In this document: piece after piece, positions 8,446-17,286 of the stretch
How positions within the stretch are numbered: the stretch's first letter is position 1
How the letters are laid out: each line of letters begins with the position of its first letter
Virus record (IMG/VR): IMGVR_UViG_3300020442_004288
Coordinates: 1-50,752 of that record
Source: a virus
Reading direction: 5' to 3' (one strand)
Length of the DNA: 50,752 bases
Position numbers and translations under genes: made by a program
The notes under the pieces: model-generated
The model's input: the letters and a program-made list of their open reading frames with translations, nothing else
The model's database searches: none
What the model was told of the DNA's origin: nothing

Positions 8446-10300
8446 AGGTAATCAAAAAAGAAAAAAGAAATCCAACATCAATCAAGAGATATTGGAAATT
8501 AAAGGGTTTCTTGAAGAAGAGAAAGCAAAAGTTAAATTGTATGAATTTCTAAGAGAGAATATAACATTTACTACAAATTTAGTTTCAGGAGTGGACTTGT
8601 TTCCTTTTCAGCATATGGCAATTAAGGCAATGTTCGAAACTGATTATTTTATGGGAGTCTGGTCTCGTGGTATGTCAAAATCTTTTACCACGGGAATATA
8701 TGCGTATCTTGATGCTATTCTAAATCAAGGTGTTGAAATTGGTATTCTGGCAGCATCATTTAGACAGTCAAAACAAATTTTTAAAAAAATTGAAGACATA
8801 GCATCTAAGCCAGAAGCTAAAATGTTAACAGATTGTATTACAAAAAAATCTAAAAGTAATGATGAATGGTTAATGGAAATAGGTAGAAGCAGAATAAGGG
8901 CTCTACCTCTTGGCGATGGATCTAAGCTTCGTGGTTTCAGGTTTCATAGAATTATTATTGATGAGTTTTTATTGATGCCTGAAAGGATTTATAATGAGGT
9001 TATAGTACCCTTCCTTTCTGTTGTAGAGAATCCCACCGAAAGAGAAGACTTGTGGAATCTTGAAACAAAAATGATCGAAAAGGGAGAAATGAAAGAAGAG
9101 GATCGGTATGTATGGCCGAACAATAAATTAATCATGCTCTCTTCTGCTAGTTACAAATTTGAATATATGTATAAACTTTATAGTCAATTTAGTAGTTTAA
9201 TTATGTCTGGAGAAAAAGAACAAGACGATGCTACAAGATGCATTATGCAGTTTTCTTATGATTGTGCTCCAAAAAGATTATACGATCAAAATTTGATCAA
9301 TCAAGCTAAGGCAACAATGAGTCAATCTCAGTTTGAGAGAGAATTTGGAGCTTTGTTTACCGATGATAGTTCTGGTTATTTTAAAACTTCAAGAATGGCA
9401 GCTTGTACTGTAGTCGATGGAGACGACCCGCATGTTGAAGTAAAAGGTAATCCAGAGGATGAATATATTTTGGCATTTGATCCTTCTTGGTCTGAAAGTG
9501 AAAGTAGTGACGACTTTGCGATGCAAGTTTTAAAGTATAATAAAGAAAATGGATCTTCTACTTTAGTTCACTCTTATGCAATGTCGGGAACCCCACTGAA
9601 AGAGCACATTTTTTATTTTAAATATTTAATAGATAATTTTAATATTATATGCATGGTCGGGGATTACAATGGAGGGGTTCAATTTATAAATGCAGTAAAC
9701 GAAAGTCACTTGTTTAAATCTTCTGGCAAAAAAATACAAACAATCGAAGCTGACTTAGACAAGATAGAAAGTTATAGAGAGAACTTAAGAGACTTAAGAA
9801 GGCAATATGATAAAAAACAAAACAAGATTTTAATTTTAAGAAAGCCAACCTCTGGATGGATAAGAAGAGCCAACGAATTATTGCAGGCAAACTTTGACCA
9901 CAAAAAATTGTGGTTTGGAGCAAGAGCTGTAGACGATGCATACAATAAGCAAAGGCAGAAAAAGATTCCAATTAAAAAATTAAATTTCTTAAGAATTTCA
10001 GACGATGAAGCAAAGCAAAGTAGTGCAGCAAAAATGATAGATTTTATAGAGCATCAATATGATATGATAAACATGACTAAAAATCAATGCGCATTAATAC
10101 AAATCACAACATCACCCCAAGGAACACAAACATTTGACCTTCCCGTGGAGTTAAAGAGGCAGACTGGGCCAGATAAGGCGAGAAAAGATTCTTACTCTGC
10201 ATTAGTTCTTGGAAGTTGGGGGTGTAAGACTTTTTTTGACATGATGAACGAGCCACAAGAGGATGTTCACCAAACTTTTCAACCAATGTTTATAAGTTAA
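8432..10300 (+). CDS. terL: Terminase large subunit (packaging ATPase/nuclease)
   Basis: With the ATG at 8432 this is 622 residues; an in-frame TTG at 8405 would add nine. The ATPase half shows a Walker A-like loop SRGMSKS (78-84), of the variant type common in large terminases, and Walker B IIIDEF with D177/E178. The C-terminal RNase H-like nuclease begins with AFDPS (D350), followed by GDYNGG (D411) and a late KDSYSALVL segment, which carries the expected acidic site. It threads genome DNA into the prohead through the portal and cuts concatemers. It overlaps the ERCC4 nuclease gene by 14 bases and precedes the portal gene. Length and motif order fit the family well. The ATG start is preferred because residues 1-9 of the longer form fall inside the upstream gene. 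Confidence 0.9.
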   Translation: MAWIEGNQKRKKKSNINQEILEIKGFLEEEKAKVKLYEFLRENITFTTNLVSGVDLFPFQHMAIKAMFETDYFMGVWSRGMSKSFTTGIYAYLDAILNQGVEIGILAASFRQSKQIFKKIEDIASKPEAKMLTDCITKKSKSNDEWLMEIGRSRIRALPLGDGSKLRGFRFHRIIIDEFLLMPERIYNEVIVPFLSVVENPTEREDLWNLETKMIEKGEMKEEDRYVWPNNKLIMLSSASYKFEYMYKLYSQFSSLIMSGEKEQDDATRCIMQFSYDCAPKRLYDQNLINQAKATMSQSQFEREFGALFTDDSSGYFKTSRMAACTVVDGDDPHVEVKGNPEDEYILAFDPSWSESESSDDFAMQVLKYNKENGSSTLVHSYAMSGTPLKEHIFYFKYLIDNFNIICMVGDYNGGVQFINAVNESHLFKSSGKKIQTIEADLDKIESYRENLRDLRRQYDKKQNKILILRKPTSGWIRRANELLQANFDHKKLWFGARAVDDAYNKQRQKKIPIKKLNFLRISDDEAKQSSAAKMIDFIEHQYDMINMTKNQCALIQITTSPQGTQTFDLPVELKRQTGPDKARKDSYSALVLGSWGCKTFFDMMNEPQEDVHQTFQPMFIS

Positions 10301-10333
10301 CTTTTAACTTTTGTAGACTTTTAATGTAACTTT

Positions 10334-10347
10334 GTGTAATATCTATC
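10334..10347 (+). promoter_or_regulatory. GTGTA-type element upstream of portal gene
   Basis: GTGTA at 10334-10338 is followed by an AT-rich stretch and lies 14 bases before the GTG start at 10348. It sits in a 47-base gap that holds nothing else recognisable. A promoter role is inferred from recurrence elsewhere in the window. Confidence 0.4.
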
Positions 10348-12411
10348 GTGAAAGAAAAAAGAAAATACGAAAAAAGATCTGAATATTGGGATCAATTTAA
10401 AAAGAATGACAAGCCAATAGGTGATGTTATGAATTTTCATATTGAAGCAAGCGACACTACCCCAACGACTGCAGGGCAGCCAATATACACAGAAACATCT
10501 TTTGGTAGCAGAAGGTCAGCCTACTCAGGAACAAATGGATCTAGGAAAAATCAAGCTCATAGTTTAGCTAAGGCAAACAAATATACAAATATAAGAAACG
10601 GCTTGCTTCCTTTCGAGTATTCCAGAGACGGAACAAATGTAAGAGATGCTATTGAACTTTGTCAAAAGGCATATGCAAATGTTTCTATTTTCAGAAATGC
10701 TGTTGACATTATGGCAGAGTTTTCAAATTCCAATATATATCTAGAGGGAGATAATGAAAAGTCTAAGAAGTTTATAGAGAAATGGTTTGAAAAAATTGGG
10801 CTATGGAAATTGAAAGATCAATACTTTAGGGAATACTATAGGTCTGGAAATATTTTTCTATACAGAATTGATGGAAAATTTTCTATAGAAGATTTCACTA
10901 GGTTAAATTATGTATATGGATCAGGTTCGCTTAAGCCCGGAGAACTTCCTATAAAATATACTTTACTCAATCCTTACGATATTGTTATTGAAACAGCTAC
11001 TTCTTTTGATAGTGGAGTTTACAAAAAAGTGCTTTCAGATTACGAATTAGAAAGGTTGAGAAATCCTAAAACAGATGAGGATAAGCAAATATTAAAAGCT
11101 CTTCCTGCAGAGACTAGAAAAAAAATAAAACAGGGATCTTTTAATAGAGATGGATTATCAATGGAGTTAGATCCAGATAGATTACTATATTCTTTTTATA
11201 AAAAACAAGATTACGAACCTTTTGCTATTCCGTTTGGCTTTCCAGTGCTTGATGATATAAACTGGAAAATGGAGCTTAAGAAAATAGATCAAGCTATAGT
11301 CAGGACTGTTGAGAATGTAATACTGTTAATCACAATGGGTACTGAGCCTGACAAGGGAGGTATTAATCCTCATAACTTAAAGGCGATGCAAGAACTTTTT
11401 AAAAATGAAAGTGTTGGCAGGGCATTAGTCGCTGATTATACAACTAAAGCTGAGTTTGTAATACCTGACTTAAAAAAAGTTATAGGGACTGAAAAATATG
11501 CTATTGTAAATGAAGATATTAGAGAAGGTTTGCAGAATGTTATTGTGGGGAATGAAAAATTTGCAAACACTCAAATAAAAGCAGAAATATTTTTAGAAAG
11601 ATTGAAAGAGTCCAGAAATGCATTTCTCAATGACTTCTTACAACCTCAAATAAAAATGGTCTGCAAAAACATGGGTCTAAAAAGTTACCCAACTGCAAAG
11701 TTTGAAGAAATTGACATTAAAGATGAAGTTCAATTTCAAAGAGTTATAACTAGATTGCTAGAAATTGGAATACTTACACCTGAGCAAGGAATAGAGTCAA
11801 TGAAGAGTGGGCTTTATCCAAGTACTAAAAATTTAGATCAAGCACAAAATGATTACATAGAAAAAAGAGAGCAAGGAATGTATAATCCTTTGGTTGGTGG
11901 AATACCTATGATTCAGAGTCCTGAGTCAGAGGCTAATATAGAATTACAAGAGGAGCAAGTTGAAATACAAAAGAAAACTGCCGAGCAAAATATAAAAAAC
12001 CAAAAAATTCAAAATAATAAACCTCAACAAAATCAAACCCCTAAAGCATCGGGTAGACCTAATGGGACAACTAAAATCCCAGTGCAAGCCTCAAAAGATT
12101 ATGCAACAAAAAATATTCAACAGGTAATATATGCAATAGAAGATTTACAATCTTATGCTGAAGATAATTTTAAAAAACATAAAAATATTAAAAACTTAAA
12201 TGAACAACAAAAGGATTTAGTTATTAATTTATGTGAATCAGTTGTTTGTGCCAAAGAAAAAACCCAATGGAAAAGATCTTTACTAAGTTGCATTAAAAAC
12301 TTTGATAAAATACCCGAATTAATTTCAATGGAACCAATATTAGAAATAGGGGCAAAAAATGATCTAGCAGATTATCCTTCCGCAATTTTATATCATAGTA
12401 AAAAAATATAA
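10348..12411 (+). CDS. Portal protein
   Basis: This 687-residue protein follows the large terminase directly and precedes the protease/scaffold gene, the usual place for a portal. Features seen are an N-terminal basic and disordered region, a helical wing segment (NVSIFRNAVDIMAEFSNSNI), a central mixed alpha/beta core, and a long Q/N-rich tail with an ASGRPNGTTKIP segment of a kind often seen in phage portals. The portal forms the 12-subunit ring through which DNA enters and leaves and to which the neck attaches. The start is GTG at 10348, since no in-frame ATG lies upstream before a stop. The last ~100 residues are helical and might contact the capsid interior. Assignment rests on position and overall character; the family is divergent. 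Confidence 0.75.
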   Translation: MKEKRKYEKRSEYWDQFKKNDKPIGDVMNFHIEASDTTPTTAGQPIYTETSFGSRRSAYSGTNGSRKNQAHSLAKANKYTNIRNGLLPFEYSRDGTNVRDAIELCQKAYANVSIFRNAVDIMAEFSNSNIYLEGDNEKSKKFIEKWFEKIGLWKLKDQYFREYYRSGNIFLYRIDGKFSIEDFTRLNYVYGSGSLKPGELPIKYTLLNPYDIVIETATSFDSGVYKKVLSDYELERLRNPKTDEDKQILKALPAETRKKIKQGSFNRDGLSMELDPDRLLYSFYKKQDYEPFAIPFGFPVLDDINWKMELKKIDQAIVRTVENVILLITMGTEPDKGGINPHNLKAMQELFKNESVGRALVADYTTKAEFVIPDLKKVIGTEKYAIVNEDIREGLQNVIVGNEKFANTQIKAEIFLERLKESRNAFLNDFLQPQIKMVCKNMGLKSYPTAKFEEIDIKDEVQFQRVITRLLEIGILTPEQGIESMKSGLYPSTKNLDQAQNDYIEKREQGMYNPLVGGIPMIQSPESEANIELQEEQVEIQKKTAEQNIKNQKIQNNKPQQNQTPKASGRPNGTTKIPVQASKDYATKNIQQVIYAIEDLQSYAEDNFKKHKNIKNLNEQQKDLVINLCESVVCAKEKTQWKRSLLSCIKNFDKIPELISMEPILEIGAKNDLADYPSAILYHSKKI

Positions 12412-12417
12412 AAAATT

Positions 12418-12433
12418 GTGTACTTATATAAGT
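12418..12433 (+). promoter_or_regulatory. GTGTA-type element upstream of prohead protease
   Basis: GTGTA at 12418-12422 is followed by CTTATATAAG and lies 16 bases before the ATG at 12434, just after the portal stop. The arrangement closely resembles the element at 2296. The promoter role is inferred. Confidence 0.4.
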
Positions 12434-13987
12434 ATGGATAATAAATATAAATACAAAGCAACATTTTCAGGAGAAATATTTGCATCTGGGAAAATAGATT
12501 CTCCAGAATTAAATATATCAAAAGCTTCTTTAGATGGACTTAAAGACTTGTTACCTGACGATGTCAATCTGGAAGAAAATATAGATTTGATCGCTGTAGC
12601 CTTTAATGCAGCTTTAGTTAATAAGTTTAATAAAAACGGAGATGGGATTAGTTCTGAAACTGCCGTAAAAGTAATAGATCAATTTAAGCATAAGCCAACA
12701 AACATAGAGCACAATAGAGAAAAGGTTGTTGGTCATATAGTAACTTCATCATTTTCAAGTTTAGAAAGTGGAGAAATTATTTCAAACGAAGAAGCATTAC
12801 AATACAAAAAACCTTTCAACATTTCATTGGGGTCTCTTGTTTATAAAGCAGTAAATAAAGAATTTGCAAAACTTGTAGAAAATTCAGTAGATCCAGAAAG
12901 TGAATTATATCATAAAGTTTCAGCAAGCTGGGAAATAGGTTTCAATGATTATGTTTTAGCAGTAGGTTCTAATAACCTTGAAGAAGCTGAAATCATTTCA
13001 GACCCAGATCAAATTGAGGAATATAAACATTTCTTAAAAGCTTTTGATGGTGATGGAAAATTTAAAGACGGCAGAAGCATTTATAGATTAATTGTTGGAG
13101 ACATACTTCCCTTAGGTATAGGCTTTACAGCAAATCCAGCCGCCGAAGTAAAAGGTTTAATTACAAAAAATTCAAACAAAAAAACAGAGGATGTGGTAGA
13201 AGAAGAAATGCATGATAAGAAAAAAAATGAAAAAAATATTTCACAAATACAAAAAACAACTGTAAATAACAGAAAACATACTATTATGGAAAATCAAGAC
13301 ATTCTAAACGATTTGGTGTCGGCTCTCAAAGACAAAGCCTCCGAAGGCAAGTTCTCTGAAGAAGCTGTAGCTACGGTCAGCAAGATCATTAAGGAAGCTA
13401 TTCTCGAAAAGAACGATTCTTTTGTTCAAGAAAAAGAACAGTTAACTAATGAAAAAGAAAAGCTGGTTAAAGCAAATGAAGAGCAAGCAAAGCAGGCGGA
13501 AGCCATGCAAGAGCAACTTAATGAAGCTCTTGAGAAGGTATCTGCATTAGAACAAGCTCAAGCAGAGCGCAACGCAATTGATACATTTGACTCAAGAATG
13601 TCTGTTATCGAGTCAGAGTATGAGTTGAATGATGAGACTCGAACTGTTGTTGCTAGAGAACTTAAATTGGTTGAGGCTTCAGAAGAAGCTTTTGCTCAAT
13701 ACCAAGAAAGGATCTCTGTTATCTTGAAACATCAAAATAAACAATTTATTGAAGAGCAACAAAAAGCTTTTGACGAAAAACTCGCTGAAGCAGTTGAAAA
13801 AAGGATTCAAGAATTAAATAGCACAGAAGCTTCCGATGAAGAAGTTGTTGAAGAGGCTATTGAAAAAGTTGAATCTGAAGAAGAAGTTGTTGCTAATAAC
13901 AATGGAGAATCTTCTGAAGAAGAGTTATCCATGAGAGATAAGTTCAAAAAAGCTTTCTCTGAAGACAATTTAACCATTAAATACTAA
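12434..13987 (+). CDS. Prohead maturation protease fused to capsid scaffold
   Basis: With ATG 12434 this is 517 residues; an in-frame TTG at 12416 would add six and overlap the promoter-like element. The N-terminal ~240 residues resemble prohead serine proteases: H93 in NIEHNRE and the VSASWEIGF segment (S163/S165, E167) fit the His-Ser-Glu arrangement of the gp21-type family. The C-terminal half (from ~residue 285) is a highly charged coiled coil rich in E, K, Q and A, ending in an acidic stretch and a basic tail (MRDKFKKAF), as in scaffolds. It would shape the prohead and then be degraded. Base composition changes near 13286, where an internal ATG may give a separate scaffold. The next gene follows after a good AAGGA ribosome site. 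Confidence 0.7.
   Translation: MDNKYKYKATFSGEIFASGKIDSPELNISKASLDGLKDLLPDDVNLEENIDLIAVAFNAALVNKFNKNGDGISSETAVKVIDQFKHKPTNIEHNREKVVGHIVTSSFSSLESGEIISNEEALQYKKPFNISLGSLVYKAVNKEFAKLVENSVDPESELYHKVSASWEIGFNDYVLAVGSNNLEEAEIISDPDQIEEYKHFLKAFDGDGKFKDGRSIYRLIVGDILPLGIGFTANPAAEVKGLITKNSNKKTEDVVEEEMHDKKKNEKNISQIQKTTVNNRKHTIMENQDILNDLVSALKDKASEGKFSEEAVATVSKIIKEAILEKNDSFVQEKEQLTNEKEKLVKANEEQAKQAEAMQEQLNEALEKVSALEQAQAERNAIDTFDSRMSVIESEYELNDETRTVVARELKLVEASEEAFAQYQERISVILKHQNKQFIEEQQKAFDEKLAEAVEKRIQELNSTEASDEEVVEEAIEKVESEEEVVANNNGESSEEELSMRDKFKKAFSEDNLTIKY
13286..13987 (+). CDS. Possible separately translated scaffold (internal in-frame start)
   Basis: An in-frame ATG at 13286 begins MENQDILNDL, exactly where the protease-like part gives way to the coiled coil. 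From here codon choice shifts towards the less AT-rich style of the capsid gene (for example GGC, CTC, GTC, AAG), unlike the first part of the frame. A TGTAAATAA at 13261 lies 25 bases upstream and resembles the GTGTA element seen before other starts. Lambda and other phages express a scaffold from inside the protease gene in this way. A 233-residue product would result. No strong ribosome binding site is visible, so independent expression remains a hypothesis. Confidence 0.35.
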   Translation: MENQDILNDLVSALKDKASEGKFSEEAVATVSKIIKEAILEKNDSFVQEKEQLTNEKEKLVKANEEQAKQAEAMQEQLNEALEKVSALEQAQAERNAIDTFDSRMSVIESEYELNDETRTVVARELKLVEASEEAFAQYQERISVILKHQNKQFIEEQQKAFDEKLAEAVEKRIQELNSTEASDEEVVEEAIEKVESEEEVVANNNGESSEEELSMRDKFKKAFSEDNLTIKY

Positions 13988-14004
13988 AATAAGGATAAAA
14001 TAAA

Positions 14005-14709
14005 ATGGCACTTAGACTATTACCATATCGTGATTACGACGAACATGAAGTCGTAAATTTCTTCTCGCTTGCCGGCGCTGAATCAGACTTCGTTCGTCTT
14101 GATTCAAACCCCACCTCAAAGGGTGATGCTGGTGTGTTCGTTAAAGTCAGCAATGGATCTCTTGGTCCTGCAGGAAAAGATCCAATGGATGTAACTACCG
14201 ATACTTACGGAAGCTACCTTGGAAAAAAAGATTACCCTCATGTAGGTCGTAATACTTATCCTCAGAACCCATTGACAGTTGATGTTGTAGACGCTGTAAC
14301 CGATCCTTGCTTGGGTGTTACTTTAAGGCAGACAGCAACTCATGACGAAAACGGTGAAAAACTTCAATACAACCCAATCAAGAAGGATGAGCTTTATGCA
14401 GTTCTTCCGGGTGAAACAGTTCCCGTTTTAAGTCGTGGAATGGTTACTTTAACCGATTCTGCTATTGTTGGAGATCCTGCTCCCGGACATAGGTTAGTTC
14501 CTCATTCAGCAGGTAGGGCTAGTGGTAGCGCAGCTGGTGTAGACGGATCAGCTGGAACTACTATTGGTACTGTTCTTGCATCTGGATTCAGAGATGACGC
14601 TCAAGCTTTTGGACATACTGGAAACAATACATTTAAGGGTAAAAACTCTTATGGTAACTTTGGTTTCATGTCTGGCAAGTATTACGTAGTCAAACTAGAC
14701 TGTGCATAA
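14005..14709 (+). CDS. Capsid-associated structural protein, possible decoration protein
   Basis: This 234-residue protein lies between scaffold and major capsid genes and has the same CG-richer codon style as the capsid gene, suggesting high expression. It starts at ATG 14005, preceded by AAGGATAAAATAAA. The composition is rich in Gly, Asp and Val with no membrane segment, and residues 1-22 (MALRLLPYRDYDEHEVVNFF) form a distinct N-terminus. Residues 150-200 contain Gly/Ser-rich loops (AGRASGSAAGVDGSAG). A head decoration or stabilising protein is the best guess from place and codon use. I do not recognise a specific family, and a minor capsid protein is equally possible. Confidence 0.5.
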   Translation: MALRLLPYRDYDEHEVVNFFSLAGAESDFVRLDSNPTSKGDAGVFVKVSNGSLGPAGKDPMDVTTDTYGSYLGKKDYPHVGRNTYPQNPLTVDVVDAVTDPCLGVTLRQTATHDENGEKLQYNPIKKDELYAVLPGETVPVLSRGMVTLTDSAIVGDPAPGHRLVPHSAGRASGSAAGVDGSAGTTIGTVLASGFRDDAQAFGHTGNNTFKGKNSYGNFGFMSGKYYVVKLDCA

Positions 14710-14738
14710 TCTTTTAAATTAAGGAGAAAACTTAAGAA

Positions 14739-15857
14739 ATGAAAATTACTATTAAAAGAACCGAAGAGCAAGTAGAATTGCTCAAAGCAATGGCCTCAAA
14801 AAATCGTGACGTTGCTTATGAAGCTCAAATGGCATTGGCCGAATTTATCGGACCTGTACTTGCCAAAGTTATCAATCAAGCTCCTACGCTGAGTAACTTG
14901 TTTAGTCAGTTTCAGTTTAATGCAGACGAAAGTCCTACTATTCCTCTGGATCTTTACTATGACATCACAGACGAGGATTACATCCAAGTTTGGAGTCAAA
15001 CAGTAGCTGGTGGACTTCCAAGCAACACTGCAACACCCACACAAAGCGAAATGAAGTTTACTACATATCGCCTTGATAGTGCTGTTGATTTTGACAAACG
15101 TTATGCTCAGCGCATGCGTCTTGATGTAGTTAGCAAAACTTTCACTCGTCTCGCTCAAGAAGTTCTTCTTAAGCAAGAAAGAAATTCTGCTGCTCTTGTT
15201 TTTGGTGCTCTTGCAGAAGCTGGTACTAGAGGTCATCCTCATATTATTGGTTCTGATACTGCTGGTCGCCTTAACCTAAATGATTTCAATCGTCTTATGA
15301 CTCGCTCAAAGAGGATCGATACTTCTTGGGCAGGTGGAACACCTGAGGGAGGTTTCTCTTCTGGAGTTACTGATTTGATTGTTTCTCCTGAGGTTGTACA
15401 ATCTCTTCGTGAAATTGCTTACAATCCAGTTAATACCCGTCAAGCAAGCTCTGGAACAACATCTATTCCTGCTACTGACTCCATGAGAGATTCAGTTTAC
15501 CAAAATGCTGGTATTCCTGAGTTCTATGGTATCAACATTCTTGAAATTCAAGAAATGGGTAAAGGTCAGCGTTTCAATAAGATCTTTGAAACTCAAGCTG
15601 GTTCCAATCATATGTCTCTCCCCGGAAGCACATATGGAGCTTTCGCTGATGCAAGTAATGAAATTATTCTTGGTCTTAACAAGAGTAAAGAGTCACTTCT
15701 CAGAGCTGTTGCTACTGATTCTGAAACAGGTTCCGAAATGAGCTTGTTGGCAGATGACCAATACTCTGTTCGCCAGAACAAGATTGGCTACTATGGATCT
15801 CTTGAAGAAGGTCGTATGATTCTTGACGACAGAGCCCTCTACGGTATCACTGTATAA
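14739..15857 (+). CDS. Major capsid protein (HK97-fold type)
   Basis: This 372-residue protein has an AAGGAG ribosome site, the best in the window, 13 bases before ATG 14739. An N-terminal helical segment (MKITIKRTEEQVELLKAMA through LAKVINQ) precedes a beta-rich start (SPTIPLDLYYDITDEDY). The central helix (YAQRMRLDVVSKTFTRLAQE) matches a spine helix, and a late segment (VSPEVVQSLREIAYNP) matches the A-domain of HK97-type capsids. Arg codons are mostly CGT/CGC here, unlike the AGA used nearly everywhere else, as expected for a very highly translated gene. Position after protease/scaffold and before a strong terminator supports the call. It forms the icosahedral shell. Confidence 0.82.
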   Translation: MKITIKRTEEQVELLKAMASKNRDVAYEAQMALAEFIGPVLAKVINQAPTLSNLFSQFQFNADESPTIPLDLYYDITDEDYIQVWSQTVAGGLPSNTATPTQSEMKFTTYRLDSAVDFDKRYAQRMRLDVVSKTFTRLAQEVLLKQERNSAALVFGALAEAGTRGHPHIIGSDTAGRLNLNDFNRLMTRSKRIDTSWAGGTPEGGFSSGVTDLIVSPEVVQSLREIAYNPVNTRQASSGTTSIPATDSMRDSVYQNAGIPEFYGINILEIQEMGKGQRFNKIFETQAGSNHMSLPGSTYGAFADASNEIILGLNKSKESLLRAVATDSETGSEMSLLADDQYSVRQNKIGYYGSLEEGRMILDDRALYGITV

Positions 15858-15882
15858 GATTTTTTCTTATTATCACATTCGC

Positions 15883-15911
15883 AAAAAATCCACCTTTATG
15901 GTGGATTTTTT
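15883..15911 (+). terminator. Rho-independent terminator after the major capsid gene
   Basis: A perfect 12-base stem (AAAAAATCCACC at 15883-15894 with GGTGGATTTTTT at 15900-15911) closes a 5-base loop (TTTAT) and ends in T-rich sequence. It lies 25 bases after the capsid stop. The A-run on the left arm means it can also terminate from the opposite strand, though no gene reads in from there. Confidence 0.9.
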
Positions 15912-15923
15912 GTTTATAAACGT

Positions 15924-15959
15924 TATAATATGTGTACTAACCTTTAAACAAATATTATT
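15924..15959 (+). promoter_or_regulatory. TATAAT-plus-GTGTA element after the capsid terminator
   Basis: TATAAT at 15924-15929 runs into ATGTGTAC; GTGTA is at 15932-15936 and the ATG follows 28 bases from its G. The 12-mer ATAATATGTGTA (15925-15936) is identical on the opposite strand at 46170-46181, upstream of the tail block. Located directly after a terminator, this is the clearest promoter candidate of the set. Confidence 0.55.
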
Positions 15960-16358
15960 ATGCCAAGAAAGAAAAACACAAATACTAAGAAACCGGCTGC
16001 AAAACGTAAGACTAAAACTGAAAAAGAAATGCAATATGCTGATGGCAAAAATCACGATTTACAGAAAGCCAAAGATATTGAAGATTTAATATCTGTTAAT
16101 AGAAAAGATCCTTTTAGAACTTTAGATGGAAGTGATTTTGAGGAAAGTTTGTCTTCTATGAGTTTTAGTGATATGCAAGAATTTGCCGTATCTGCAGGAA
16201 TTTTTCCTTCAGGTACTAAAACAACACTTAAAAACAAAATCTTAAAAGAGTATAGGGCAAAAGCTACAGGAGCAAAAAGATCTGGACAGGTAACAAAACC
16301 TTCAATAGATCCTAAATCTCAGCAAGCAAAAGACCTTTTAAGATTACTTAATGAATAA
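15960..16358 (+). CDS. Small basic protein with SAP-like motif, head completion candidate
   Basis: This 132-residue protein has a lysine-rich N-terminus (MPRKKNTNTKKPAAKRKTKT) and a C-terminal SAP-like segment: LSSMSFSDMQEFAVSAGIFP, followed by SGTKTTLKNKILKEY. SAP or Rho-N-like motifs bind nucleic acid, and small proteins with them often occur in phage head gene clusters. It follows the capsid terminator and its own promoter-like element, and its stop overlaps the start of the next gene (TAATG), so the pair is translationally coupled. It might act at the portal or on packaged DNA; this is inference from position and charge. Confidence 0.5.
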   Translation: MPRKKNTNTKKPAAKRKTKTEKEMQYADGKNHDLQKAKDIEDLISVNRKDPFRTLDGSDFEESLSSMSFSDMQEFAVSAGIFPSGTKTTLKNKILKEYRAKATGAKRSGQVTKPSIDPKSQQAKDLLRLLNE

Positions 16359-16921
16359 TGAATCAATTGGGTGAACTGGGGTATTCTACATGGGATACAG
16401 AGTTTGGAGATCACTCAAATGCTTTGGAGAGAAAGCAGCAAGCATTAATTATATCTGGATATTATGAAGCTAATTTAGGTCAATTAAATATTCTTTTAAA
16501 TTCTAATTATTCTTTGGTAGAGGGCAATGTAACTCCTGCCATGCAATATGAGGAAAAAGCTATATTTAATCAACTTTACTTAAAAGACTATTATAAAAAA
16601 CAATCTAGAAATATATTAAGAAGTGCTTCAAATATAAACCAAAGTTTAACGCAAGCCGCACCACAAGAAACTTCATCTTTAACGGACTGGACAACTTTAC
16701 AAGAAGGTGATACAGTAATTAGAAGAAGTGTTGCAACCCCAGCTAGCAAAAACGAAACAGCTAGAATAATGTCTGCAGCAGCTAATCAAGCAGATGAAAT
16801 ATTGCACAAAATGATACATTCATATAACATGTATGGATCTGTTCCTTTGCAGGTTATAGGTACAGAAGGATCTTCTCAAATGCCCACTATAGTAGGCACT
16901 GGCGAAGCTACAGGATATTAA
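16358..16921 (+). CDS. Putative head-tail connector (neck) protein
   Basis: This 187-residue protein starts at ATG 16358, coupled to the SAP-like gene. It is largely helical with a mixed middle: an N-terminal helix pair (EFGDHSNALERKQQALIISG, YYEANLGQLNILL) and a later helix (NETARIMSAAANQADEILHKM). That profile, and place after the capsid, fits connectors that dock under the portal (gp6/gp15 type). I cannot name a family. It converges with the next gene on the minus strand; the stops overlap by four bases and no terminator is visible between them. Confidence 0.45.
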   Translation: MNQLGELGYSTWDTEFGDHSNALERKQQALIISGYYEANLGQLNILLNSNYSLVEGNVTPAMQYEEKAIFNQLYLKDYYKKQSRNILRSASNINQSLTQAAPQETSSLTDWTTLQEGDTVIRRSVATPASKNETARIMSAAANQADEILHKMIHSYNMYGSVPLQVIGTEGSSQMPTIVGTGEATGY

Positions 16922-17274
16922 AACTCTTTTTGTTCTCTTTCGTAGTCTTGATATTTTTGCATTAAATCTTGAACCCCTCTGTAGAGGTCATTCATTTTAA
17001 AATGCTCTTCTTGCCCAAAGTCTACTTCTTCAGTTGAGTTAAACATTTCTACCATTTGAAAAACTGCATCAACGACCCATGGGCTTTCTTTTACAACTTG
17101 ATCAAAGTCTTCTTCTGAAAAATTTGAGCTAAGCCCTCCCAAGTTCATTTTTGCAAACATTCCCTTTTGAAAACTTGTATATAATTTATGTAATTCAGGA
17201 TTATCTTCCTCTTTTATTTCTTTAGCAGTAAAAACTACTTCTTTCAAAAATCTTATTTTTTGTTCTCTATCCAT
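16918..17274 (-). CDS. Hypothetical acidic protein at the end of the tail block
   Basis: This 118-residue acidic, helical protein starts MDREQKIRFLKEVVFTAKE. It is the last gene of the minus-strand tail block, 12 bases after the fibre gene, and overlaps the converging connector gene by four bases. It contains no membrane segment or known motif. A chaperone for the upstream fibre is plausible from order (small acidic protein after a fibre), but nothing in the sequence shows it. Confidence 0.5.
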   Translation of the reverse strand: MDREQKIRFLKEVVFTAKEIKEEDNPELHKLYTSFQKGMFAKMNLGGLSSNFSEEDFDQVVKESPWVVDAVFQMVEMFNSTEEVDFGQEEHFKMNDLYRGVQDLMQKYQDYEREQKEF

Positions 17275-17286
17275 ACTAATATTAAT

